Made by a program: the position numbers and the translations under genes. The notes beneath the pieces were generated by a model, which saw only the letters and a list, made by a program, of their open reading frames with translations, had not been told where the DNA came from and ran no database searches. Shown one piece after another: positions 1-6,633 of a stretch of 64,000 nt of DNA (its first letter is position 1; each line of letters begins with the position of its first letter). The stretch comes from Streptomyces paludis (GTDB lineage: Bacteria > Actinomycetota > Actinomycetes > Streptomycetales > Streptomycetaceae), in NCBI RefSeq assembly GCF_003344965.1, contig NZ_CP031194.1, positions 992,001-1,056,000 of the forward strand, read 5' to 3'.

Positions 1-1572
1 GCGCTCCGGGGCCATACGGCGCTGGACGCGTCGTCGGTGCGCACCGCGCTCGCCGGGCACGCGGTGCCCGACCCGGACGAGGCCGTACGGCACGCCGTCG
101 CCGAGGGGGCCGTGCTGGTGTTCCGGGAGGGCGCCGACGACCTCGGCGCCGATGACTTCGAGGCCGACGGCTTCGAGTCCGGGGACAGCGAGGAGACGGC
201 CGAGGAGCCCCACGGCACGGACGGGACCGGGGCCGCCGACGGAGGCGGGGCCGGGGACGCCCCGCCCGCGCCGGTGCTGCTGGGCCTCGACCGGTACGCG
301 CTCGCCGAGGAGAGCCTCGCCGACGGGCTCGCGCGGCTGGTGAAGACCGCCCGGGAGACCTCCGGGGCGGCCCGGGGCGGCGCGGCATGGGCGGAGGCCG
401 CCGCGGGGGCCCCCTCGCCCTCGGCCGCCGAGCTGATCCGCGCCGTCGCGGACCACGGGCTGGTCCTGCACACCGGCGGCGAGGCGGCGCGCGCCGAGCC
501 GGTCGCCCTGGCCGCCGCGGCACGCGCGCTCGGCCTGCGCGCGGTGGTCGCGGCCCACAGCGAGAACGGCCGCGCGCGGCTGGACCCGGCCGGCGGCGCC
601 GGGACCGGCGTGGTCACCGTGGCCGGGCTGCTGGCCGGCGCGGAGGGCCCCGGTCGGGACGCGGACGGCGCCTTCGCGCTCGATCTCCTCGTGGTGCTGG
701 ACGCGCCGCAGCTGGACGTGGAGACGGCCGCGATGCTCGTGGAGTCCCTGCCGGACGGCGGCCGGCTGGTGCTCAGCGGCGACCCCGGGGTGCTGTGGTC
801 GGCGGGCGCCGGGCGGGTCTTCGCGGATCTGCTGGCGGCCGGGGTGTGCCCGCGCGTCGCTTCCCGTACACCCGATCCCGGCCCGCTGGGCGAGCTGGTC
901 TCGGGGATCGGCGCCGGTGAGCTGGCTCCGGTGGAGGCGCCCGGCAAGGAGGTCGTGATCGTCCCGGTGCGGGACGCCGGCGAGGCGGTGCACCGGGCCG
1001 TACAGCTGGTGGCGGAGTCGGTGCCGCGCGCCTTCGGCGTGGCCGCCGGCGAGACCCAGGTGATCACCGTGGGCCACGGCGGCCCCTGCGGGACCCGCGC
1101 GCTCAACGCGGCGCTCAAGCAGCGGCTCAACCCGGGCCCGGGCGCGTTCGGCGGCTTCGACCCCGGGGACAGGGTCGCGTACGTACCGGCGCCGGGCCGG
1201 GCGCTCCAGGGCGCGGTGGTCTCGGCGGACGCCGAAGGGCTGCGGCTGGACTGCGCGGGGACACCGGTCGTCGTGGCGCGGGACCGGGTCGAGCGGGCCG
1301 TACGCCACGGCTGGGCGCTCACCGCGCACCAGGCGGCGGGGATGCGCTGGCCGGCGGCGGTCGTGGTGCTCCCCGGCGACGCGGCACAGGGGCTGAACCG
1401 GCCCTGGGTCTATACGGCGTTCAGCCGGGGGGACCGGCATCTGTCGGTCGTCCACGGCGTCGACCAGGCGCTGGCGCGCGCGGTGACGGACATCCCGTCC
1501 GAGGAGCGTACGACCAGGCTGCGCCCGCTGCTGACGGCCCTGCTGGCGCCGGTGGCGGTGCCGCAGGGGTGA
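1..1572 (+). CDS. RecD-like helicase-family protein, 5' truncated, ATPase motifs decayed
   Basis: The frame is open from base 1, so the N-terminus lies outside the window; 523 residues are visible. The C-terminus resembles the UvrD_C_2 domain of RecD-type helicases: GWALTAHQAAG (about nt 1309-1341), then WVYTAFSRGDRHLSVV (about nt 1405-1452). The region where Walker A should lie reads LHTGGEAARAE, with no GKT/S, and the Walker B position reads VVLDAPQLD rather than DE. As far as can be seen both ATPase motifs are degenerate, so ATP hydrolysis is doubtful. An acidic, Gly-rich insert spans roughly nt 140-270. In actinomycetes such proteins are usually annotated as helix-hairpin-helix or AAA proteins. 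Its role is unknown; a non-catalytic DNA-binding function is my inference. Confidence 0.75.
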   Translation, partial: ALRGHTALDASSVRTALAGHAVPDPDEAVRHAVAEGAVLVFREGADDLGADDFEADGFESGDSEETAEEPHGTDGTGAADGGGAGDAPPAPVLLGLDRYALAEESLADGLARLVKTARETSGAARGGAAWAEAAAGAPSPSAAELIRAVADHGLVLHTGGEAARAEPVALAAAARALGLRAVVAAHSENGRARLDPAGGAGTGVVTVAGLLAGAEGPGRDADGAFALDLLVVLDAPQLDVETAAMLVESLPDGGRLVLSGDPGVLWSAGAGRVFADLLAAGVCPRVASRTPDPGPLGELVSGIGAGELAPVEAPGKEVVIVPVRDAGEAVHRAVQLVAESVPRAFGVAAGETQVITVGHGGPCGTRALNAALKQRLNPGPGAFGGFDPGDRVAYVPAPGRALQGAVVSADAEGLRLDCAGTPVVVARDRVERAVRHGWALTAHQAAGMRWPAAVVVLPGDAAQGLNRPWVYTAFSRGDRHLSVVHGVDQALARAVTDIPSEERTTRLRPLLTALLAPVAVPQG

Positions 1573-1582
1573 GACGGCCGGA

Positions 1583-1624
1583 GTGACACGACCGGCGTGA
1601 CACGAGCAGCGTGACACGAGCGGT
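1583..1624 (+). repeat. Three tandem 14-bp repeats (GTGACACGA core)
   Basis: Three head-to-tail units of 14 bp begin at 1583, 1597 and 1611. All share GTGACACGA and differ only in the last five bases. They sit between the stop codon of the RecD-like gene and the following terminator hairpin, overlapping its first four bases. Confidence 0.8.
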
Positions 1625-1677
1625 CCGGAAACCTCGGGGACGCGGGAGTCTCCCCGCCCCCGGAGGTTTCCGGACCG
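1621..1677. terminator. Bidirectional terminator hairpin between convergent genes
   Basis: Fifteen bases at 1621-1635 are perfectly complementary to 1663-1677, and the loop can form a smaller GGGGA/TCCCC stem. It lies between two convergent genes (stops at 1572 and 1681). There is no T-run on either side, as is usual for high-G+C actinomycete terminators. Confidence 0.85.
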
Positions 1678-1680
1678 GCC

Positions 1681-2331
1681 TCAGGCGTCCTGTTCCTCCA
1701 GGTCGTCGAGGTCGGCGTCGAGGTCGTCCTCGTCGAAGACGGCGCTGACGTCGAACCGGCAGACCACCTGCTGGGGGTCGGCGTGGTCGAAGGGCGCCGA
1801 CAGCCACTCCCCCGGCTCCGGGAGGTCGTCCGCCGCCGCCACCCAGAGTGTGGAGTCGCCCTCCTCCAGGCCGAACTCCTTGTGCCGGGAGGCGATCTCG
1901 TCGGGTTCGTACTCACCGAAGAGCACACCGAGCGCGGCATGCACACTGCCGCCCGCGATCGCTCCGCGGTCGCCCTCCCCCTCCACATCGGCGATGCGCT
2001 GTGCCTGTGCGAGCAGCCGCGGCGGCTCCACCACCGCGTAATCGCGCCTGATCAGCACACTCAGGGCGTTGGGCTCCTCGGGACCGGTATAGGGCGGCAG
2101 GGAGTCGTCGGGGTCCGGGATCTCGAAGGGGGTGACTTCGTCATAACGGTGGTAGAGCCGCTCGTCGTAGACCTCGGCCGCGACGGCGAGAGCGTTGAAC
2201 GCGTCGGAGACCGCCGGATCGTCCTCACCCGTACGGTGTTCGACCGCTGCCAGATGGCGGTCCAGAGCGACCTTGACCGCCTCGGCGGCAGCGCGTACCT
2301 CGGCAGCGGTGGGCTGCGCAGCATCAGACAT
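1681..2331 (-). CDS. Conserved hypothetical acidic protein (216 aa)
   Basis: Start chosen at MSDAAQPTAAEV (2331) because upstream in-frame codons would run into the divergent promoter region; a start at 2370 is also open. The protein is acidic, with no signal peptide or membrane segment, and ends in a run of Asp/Glu (DEDDLDADLDDLEEQDA). I recognise no catalytic motif. The pattern of small cytoplasmic protein next to the DUF5703 gene and the chaplin locus looks like vertically inherited Streptomyces core DNA. Function unknown. Confidence 0.75.
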   Translation of the reverse strand: MSDAAQPTAAEVRAAAEAVKVALDRHLAAVEHRTGEDDPAVSDAFNALAVAAEVYDERLYHRYDEVTPFEIPDPDDSLPPYTGPEEPNALSVLIRRDYAVVEPPRLLAQAQRIADVEGEGDRGAIAGGSVHAALGVLFGEYEPDEIASRHKEFGLEEGDSTLWVAAADDLPEPGEWLSAPFDHADPQQVVCRFDVSAVFDEDDLDADLDDLEEQDA

Positions 2332-2378
2332 AGTGCAGACGCTATCCGTACCGGGCCGCTGCACGCACAATAGATGCG

Positions 2379-2567
2379 ATGCCGGAATACGAATTTGTCG
2401 ACGTGTACGTGCCGCGCGGAGTCTCCCGCAAGGATGCGGCCCGTCTGCTCACCGACCATGCCGAGTACGGACACTGGGAACTGGACCGTCTGAGCCTGCA
2501 CCGGGACGGCAGCCGCAGGGTGCGGCTGCGCCGGCGCATCATCCGTCAGGTGCGCGCCACCTGGTGA
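2379..2567 (+). CDS. DUF5703 family small protein (62 aa)
   Basis: A 62-residue basic protein starting MPEYEFVDVYVPRGVSRK and ending RRRIIRQVRATW, which I recognise as the DUF5703 family of actinomycetes. There is no signal peptide. It is divergent from the acidic protein gene, with only 47 bp between the two starts. No Shine-Dalgarno sequence is visible before the ATG, and an A+T-rich ACAATAGAT stretch lies just upstream, so a leaderless mRNA is plausible. A hairpin terminator follows 12 bp after the stop. Function unknown. Confidence 0.85.
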   Translation: MPEYEFVDVYVPRGVSRKDAARLLTDHAEYGHWELDRLSLHRDGSRRVRLRRRIIRQVRATW

Positions 2568-2579
2568 CCACGGTGGAAC

Positions 2580-2601
2580 GGGCCCCGCTGCTGCGGGGCC
2601 C
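2580..2601 (+). terminator. GC-rich hairpin terminator after DUF5703 gene
   Basis: A perfect 9-bp stem (GGGCCCCGC / GCGGGGCCC) with a TGCT tetraloop lies 12 bp after the stop. It may also serve chpC, which converges from the right. Confidence 0.85.
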
Positions 2602-2663
2602 GCCCTTGTGGTCCCTCCGGACGCGGCCGGTACGCGGCCTCCGCGCTGTCCGTGCCCGGCCGG

Positions 2664-3527
2664 TTACGCCGCGGCGCGGGCGCGGCGGTAGAGGATGCTG
2701 CCCGCGAGCAGCAGTCCGGCGCCGGCCGGGATCGCGATCCCGAGTCCGCCCGCTCCGGTCGAGGCGAGGACCTCCTTCTCCTCCCCGGGCTTCGCGACGG
2801 AGTGGGTCTCCGGTGTGTTCGGTGTGCTCGGTGTGGACACCTGCTCCGGGGCCGGGGGCACCGCGCGGACCTCGGTCGGCTGACCGGGCCGGCCCGGTGT
2901 GACGGGGTGCTCCGGCCCCACCGGCGGGGTGACGACGGGCGTCTCGACGTTCGCGCAGCCGTTGCCGAAGACCGGGTTGAGCAGCCCGATGATGTCGATG
3001 CTGTTCCCGCACACGTTCACGGGGATGTCGATCGGCACCTCGACGCTGTTGCCGGAGCCGACACCGGGCGAGTTGGCCGTGGTGTTGCCCGCGTGGGCGC
3101 CGCCGCCGGCGTGTGAGCCGCCCGCCGGGACGGTGTGGGTGGCACCGGGGTGCGAGCCGCCCTCGTGGGGGCCGCCCGGCCGCGTACCGCCGTGCGGGCC
3201 GCCGTGCGACGGGGTGGTGGTGTGCGCGCCGCCGCCGTACGCGTCACCGTGTCCGCCGCCGGACTGCTGCTTGGCCGGGTGGCCCGACACATTGGCGCAG
3301 TTGTTGCCGAAGGCCGGGTTGAGCACTCCGACGACGTCGATGGTGTTGCCGCACACGTTGACCGGGACGTGTACGGGCACCTGGACGTTGTTCCCGGACA
3401 GCACGCCCGGGGAGTTCGCCGTGGTGCTGCCGGCTCCGGCGTCCGCCTGCGCGTAACCGCCGCCGAGCGCGAGCACGCCGCCCGCTGCCGCCACGGTGAC
3501 CAGGCTCTTGCGCGTGACCTGCCTCAT
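2664..3527 (-). CDS. chpC: Long chaplin, two chaplin domains and sortase signal (ChpC type)
   Basis: A 287-residue secreted cell-wall protein. An N-terminal signal peptide (about residues 1-30) is followed by two chaplin domains (about 37-82 and 148-195), each with the VNVCGN...LNP.FGN.CAN pattern and two cysteines. Between and after them are Gly/His/Pro-rich linkers. The C-terminus has the sorting signal LASTG (about residue 253), a hydrophobic helix and an RRARAAA tail, as expected for a sortase E substrate. Long chaplins anchor the hydrophobic amyloid coat of aerial hyphae and help display short chaplins. The pairing with a downstream-oriented short chaplin matches the known chpC-chpH arrangement. 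AGGAATCGAAGCA precedes the ATG. Two domains plus LAxTG separate it from short chaplins; ChpA/ChpB are the alternatives. Confidence 0.93.
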   Translation of the reverse strand: MRQVTRKSLVTVAAAGGVLALGGGYAQADAGAGSTTANSPGVLSGNNVQVPVHVPVNVCGNTIDVVGVLNPAFGNNCANVSGHPAKQQSGGGHGDAYGGGAHTTTPSHGGPHGGTRPGGPHEGGSHPGATHTVPAGGSHAGGGAHAGNTTANSPGVGSGNSVEVPIDIPVNVCGNSIDIIGLLNPVFGNGCANVETPVVTPPVGPEHPVTPGRPGQPTEVRAVPPAPEQVSTPSTPNTPETHSVAKPGEEKEVLASTGAGGLGIAIPAGAGLLLAGSILYRRARAAA

Positions 3528-3595
3528 TGCTTCGATTCCTGCCTTCTGCCTTGGGGGCTGCCCCTGGGCGTCGGTGCCGGGGCAGGATGCCCAGC

Positions 3596-3628
3596 GGCCC
3601 CGGAGCGCATGGCGCGCGCTCCGGGGCC
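3596..3628 (-). terminator. 13-bp perfect hairpin between chpH and chpC
   Basis: GGCCCCGGAGCGC at 3596-3608 pairs perfectly with 3616-3628 around a 7-nt loop. It lies 41 bp past the chpH stop and 69 bp before the chpC start, in the transcription direction. It would end or attenuate chpH transcripts, so that chpH is expressed more strongly than chpC. No T-run. Confidence 0.7.
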
Positions 3629-3668
3629 GGGGGCGGGCTCAGACCCTCACGGGTGAGCTACGACAACG

Positions 3669-3902
3669 TCACTTGTTGATGCAGGTGTTGCCGAAAGCCG
3701 GGTTCAGCAGACCGATCACGTTGATCGAGTTGCCGCACACGTTGACCGGCAGGTGGATCGGGACCTGGATGACGTTGCCCGAAAGCACACCGGGGGAGCC
3801 CACGGCAGCGGCGTGCGCGCCGGAGTCCGCGACGGCCATGCCCGCGCCCGCGAGCACGAGACCACCGGTGACAGCCGCAGCAGTGACGACCTTCTTGAGC
3901 AT
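3669..3902 (-). CDS. chpH: Short chaplin ChpH
   Basis: A 77-residue secreted amyloid-forming coat protein. The start at 3902 (MLKKVVTAAAV) is fixed by a GAGGAGGAAC ribosome binding site 5 nt upstream. The signal peptide ends near AVADSG, leaving one mature chaplin domain with VNVCGNSINVIGLLNPAFGN and a second Cys in NTCINK. It has the two conserved cysteines that mark ChpH-type rather than ChpE-type short chaplins. It lowers surface tension so hyphae can grow into air. Its 5' leader contains a long perfect hairpin (3920-3950). Confidence 0.95.
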   Translation of the reverse strand: MLKKVVTAAAVTGGLVLAGAGMAVADSGAHAAAVGSPGVLSGNVIQVPIHLPVNVCGNSINVIGLLNPAFGNTCINK

Positions 3903-3919
3903 TTGTTCCTCCTCGTAGG

Positions 3920-3950
3920 CATGTGCGGTCCCAGCCGCGGACCGCACATG
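3920..3950 (-). promoter_or_regulatory. Perfect hairpin in the chpH 5' leader
   Basis: CATGTGCGGTCC (3920-3931) is perfectly complementary to 3939-3950 around a 7-nt loop. The base of the stem lies 8 nt from the AGGAGG ribosome binding site of chpH. It could stabilise the mRNA 5' end or act as a protein or RNA control site; it might instead be a DNA operator. Confidence 0.65.
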
Positions 3951-4047
3951 TGTAACGAAGAGGGACGCGTGAGGCTACGACCGCCTGATCGCATTCACTC
4001 TTCTCAGTCACCAACGCACATATTGGCGAATTACGAGGTCGCCTCGG

Positions 4048-5397
4048 TCAGCTGTGATCGATGAAACGGTCAAGGACGCGCACCCCGAACTTCAGCCCGT
4101 CCACCGGCACCCGCTCGTCGATCCCGTGGAACATGCCGGCGAAGTCCAGCTCCGGCGGCAGCTTCAGCGGGGCGAACCCGAAGCCGCGGATACCGAGGTC
4201 GTCGAAGGACTTGGCGTCCGTACCCCCCGACAGCATGTACGGGACGGCCCGCGCGATCGGGTCCTCGGCGACCAGCGCGGTCTGCATGGCGTCCACCAGC
4301 TTCCCGTCGAAGCTGGTCTCCAGCGCCTTGTCGCCGTGCACGTCCTCGCGCCGGACGCGCGGGCCGAGGATCCGGTCGAGGTCGGCGAGGAACTCCTCCT
4401 CGTACCCCGGCAGGAACCGTCCGTCGACATGGGCGGTCGCCTGGCCCGGGATCACGTTCACCTTGTAGCCGGCGCCGAGCATGGTGGGGGCGGCGGAGTT
4501 GCGCAGGGTGGCGCCGATCATCTTGGCGATACCGCCGAGCTTGGCGAGGGTGGCGTCCATGTCCTCGGGGTCGAGCGGGGTGCCGAGCGCGTCGGACAGC
4601 TCGTCCAGGAACGACCGTACGGTCTTGGTCACCCGCACCGGCCACTGGTGCCGGCCGAGCCGCCCGACGGCCTCGCACAGCTCCGTGATCGCGTTGTCGT
4701 TGTTGGTCATCGAGCCGTGCCCGGCGGTGCCGTCGACGGTCAGCCGCATCCAGTGCATGCCCTTCTGGGCGGTCTCCACGAGATAGAGCCGCAGATTCTC
4801 GTTGACGGTGAAGGAGAACCCGCCGACCTCGCTGATCGCCTCCGTCACCCCGTCGAAGAGCCCGGGGTGCTTGTCGACGAGATACCGCGCGCCGTACGTG
4901 CCGCCCGCCTCCTCGTCGGCGAGGAAGGCCAGCACGATGTCGCGCGGGGGCTTGCGGCCGCTGCGCATCCGGTCGCGGACAACCGCGAGGGTCATCGCGT
5001 CCATGTCCTTCATGTCGACGGCGCCCCGGCCCCACACGCAGCCGTCCGCGATCTCGCCGGAGAACGGGTGGTGGCGCCAGTCCTCGGCGTTGGCCGGGAC
5101 GACATCGGTGTGCCCGTGGATGAGCAGCGCCGGCCGGGACGGATCCTCGCCCTCGATCCGGGCGACGGTGGAGGCGCGGCCCTTGTGCGACTCGAAGATC
5201 TTCGGTTCGAGCCCCACCTCCGCGAGCTTCTCCGCGACGTACTCGGCGGCGAGCCGCTCCCCCGGCCCCGAGTGGTCACCGTAGTTGCTGGTGTCGATCC
5301 GGATCAGGTCCCGGCAGAGGTCGACGACCTCGTCCTCGCCCGATACGGCCCTGCCCGCGTTCGGCTCGCCCACGCTGCTCACTCCCACGGTCGTCAC
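4048..5397 (-). CDS. M20/M25/M40 family metallopeptidase (dipeptidase-like)
   Basis: A cytoplasmic zinc peptidase of 449 residues from GTG at 5397. That start was chosen because GGGGGAG lies 7 nt before it; an ATG at 5415 is also open. Metal-site motifs appear in the family order: HGHTDVVPA, GRGAVDMKDM, DEEAGG, and a late FHGIDERV. The dimerisation lid contains GTAGHGSM. Members hydrolyse dipeptides or deacylate N-acyl amino acids; the substrate cannot be read from the sequence. It is transcribed toward chpH but separated from it by 145 bp that include the chpH leader, so co-transcription is unlikely. Confidence 0.92.
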   Translation of the reverse strand: MTTVGVSSVGEPNAGRAVSGEDEVVDLCRDLIRIDTSNYGDHSGPGERLAAEYVAEKLAEVGLEPKIFESHKGRASTVARIEGEDPSRPALLIHGHTDVVPANAEDWRHHPFSGEIADGCVWGRGAVDMKDMDAMTLAVVRDRMRSGRKPPRDIVLAFLADEEAGGTYGARYLVDKHPGLFDGVTEAISEVGGFSFTVNENLRLYLVETAQKGMHWMRLTVDGTAGHGSMTNNDNAITELCEAVGRLGRHQWPVRVTKTVRSFLDELSDALGTPLDPEDMDATLAKLGGIAKMIGATLRNSAAPTMLGAGYKVNVIPGQATAHVDGRFLPGYEEEFLADLDRILGPRVRREDVHGDKALETSFDGKLVDAMQTALVAEDPIARAVPYMLSGGTDAKSFDDLGIRGFGFAPLKLPPELDFAGMFHGIDERVPVDGLKFGVRVLDRFIDHS

Positions 5398-5571
5398 TGT
5401 TGGTCTCCCCCTCATCCTCCCGCGATCCGCCCCCACACCCAAGACCGGACCCCACCTGTCATACGCCCGTCACACAGGACCGCCCCCGATCGGCCGCGTG
5501 ATCGGGCACCCCCGAATGTTTGCTATGGTTTTCCACGTCGGAACGCCGCGAGGCACTCCGGCGGACACCCG

Positions 5572-5659
5572 GTCCGGGTGGCGGAATGGCAGACGCGCTA
5601 GCTTGAGGTGCTAGTGCCCTTTATCGGGCGTGGGGGTTCAAGTCCCCCCTCGGACACCA
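5572..5659 (+). tRNA. tRNA-Leu (anticodon GAG), CCA encoded
   Basis: Acceptor GTCCGGG (5572-5578) pairs with CTCGGAC (5649-5655) with one G-U. The anticodon stem CTAGC / GCTAG encloses the loop TTGAGGT, giving anticodon GAG, which reads CUC. A long variable arm (GCCC..GGGC) marks a class II tRNA, and the T-arm has GGTTCAAGTCC. The discriminator A is followed by an encoded CCA (5657-5659). A TATGGT sequence about 45 bp upstream could be its -10 box. Confidence 0.95.
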
Positions 5660-5678
5660 AGGTCATACGACCAAGCAG

Positions 5679-5720
5679 AGCCGGTCAGAACGACGTTACG
5701 TCGTTCTGACCGGCTTTTTT
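5679..5720 (+). terminator. Intrinsic terminator of tRNA-Leu (17-bp stem, T-run)
   Basis: 5679-5695 is perfectly complementary to 5699-5715 with a TTA loop, followed by a run of T through 5720. This is a textbook factor-independent terminator and rare in such a G+C-rich genome. Confidence 0.95.
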
Positions 5721-6574
5721 GCTGTGGCGGACGCGATCCGACCCGCCACGGGTCCGGGGACTCCCCCACGGTTTCACCCCCGGGGGCCACGACCACTCCC
5801 CCAGCAGCGGACGCCCCGCCGACTCTTCCATTTGAGTGAATGTTGCCCCGAATGTGCCTTCAGAGCAATCCACACCGCCCTCCGCGCCGAATTCCATCAC
5901 GAGCGGGGACGAGGAAGGCGCCCCCGAATCGAATGGCCCGGATACCGGGACAGGGAGCCTTGTCGGTTCCCATGGAAACGCATGCCCTTTTTCGAGCAAT
6001 TGGGTCATTTAATTGGGTCCGGAAAGTTCCTTTGCCGGATCCCGTCCCCGGTAATTCGGGTGATACAGCCGGCCGGCTGCCGACTGCCCTCCAGGTAGAG
6101 GCAGTTCGTCCAGTGGTTGACGGGGGTTGTACCCCCTCCCCGGATGCGGACCCGTCGGCCGGGGAGCCTTCGGGAGCCGTAACAGCGGTGGGGATTATCC
6201 CGTGAATTTCGAGGAATCGATTCGGCAACGGATGGCCGTCGACCACCTCTCCCCTTGATGCAAATCATGCGCAATAAGGCCGAGTGGTATCGGTTGGCCT
6301 AGTCCACGCCTTCGTGTCGGATCGTTTCTCGACCGATCTCGCCCGGGCTTTCCGCGTACTTCACCTGCGGTTCTTCTTGGGCGTACCGAAAGGGAGGGAA
6401 TCAAAACGGAAGCGCACCGGCCTTTACGGCCCGTTCTTCGTGCTTCTCTGTTTTCCGCGCATCACATCTCCGGTGCGCGGTGATGTCCGACCGGTCAGGT
6501 GCCTTCGCAGAAGCCGCCAGGACGCGTTCCGCTGTTCGCCGGGCGAACCTCATGTCTCCCCGTCCGACCCCCTT
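5721..6574. other. Non-coding, A+T-enriched stretch downstream of tRNA-Leu
   Basis: About 850 bp without a convincing gene. Short open frames exist on both strands, but none shows the third-position G/C bias of its neighbours or a recognisable domain. Visible features are a 9-bp direct repeat AATTGGGTC at 5998-6006 and 6011-6019, a GGGGG-TTGTA-CCCCC hairpin near 6123-6137 and a CATCAC/GTGATG inverted repeat at 6460-6485. The last part must contain the promoter for the DUF4331 operon. I cannot exclude a small RNA. There is no integrase and no second copy of the tRNA 3' end. Confidence 0.6.
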
Positions 6575-6607
6575 GTGTCCCCGTACGGCCCCGCCGTATC
6601 CGGACAC
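6575..6607 (+). promoter_or_regulatory. Hairpin in the 5' leader of the DUF4331 operon
   Basis: GTGTCC (6575-6580) pairs with GGACAC (6602-6607), and inside a 2x2 internal loop GTACGGC pairs with GCCGTAT (one G-U) around a CCC loop. It ends 26 nt before the ATG, upstream of the GAGAGGAC ribosome binding site, and may control translation or stability. Confidence 0.5.
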
Positions 6608-6633
6608 GGGGAACTTCGCAGTGAGAGGACTTC

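Noticed and set aside
4011..4035. BldN-like promoter for chpH (CGTAAT ... CGTTGG on the minus strand)
   Set aside because: Both hexamers deviate from consensus and the 13-bp spacer is shorter than the expected 16, so I do not annotate it.
4054..5601. 515-residue plus-strand open frame opposite the M20 peptidase
   Set aside because: It is antisense to a gene with clear catalytic motifs and has no recognisable domain; long antisense frames are common at this G+C content.
5572..5659. tRNA-Leu as the attachment site of an integrated element
   Set aside because: No integrase, excisionase or repeated tRNA 3' end in the window.
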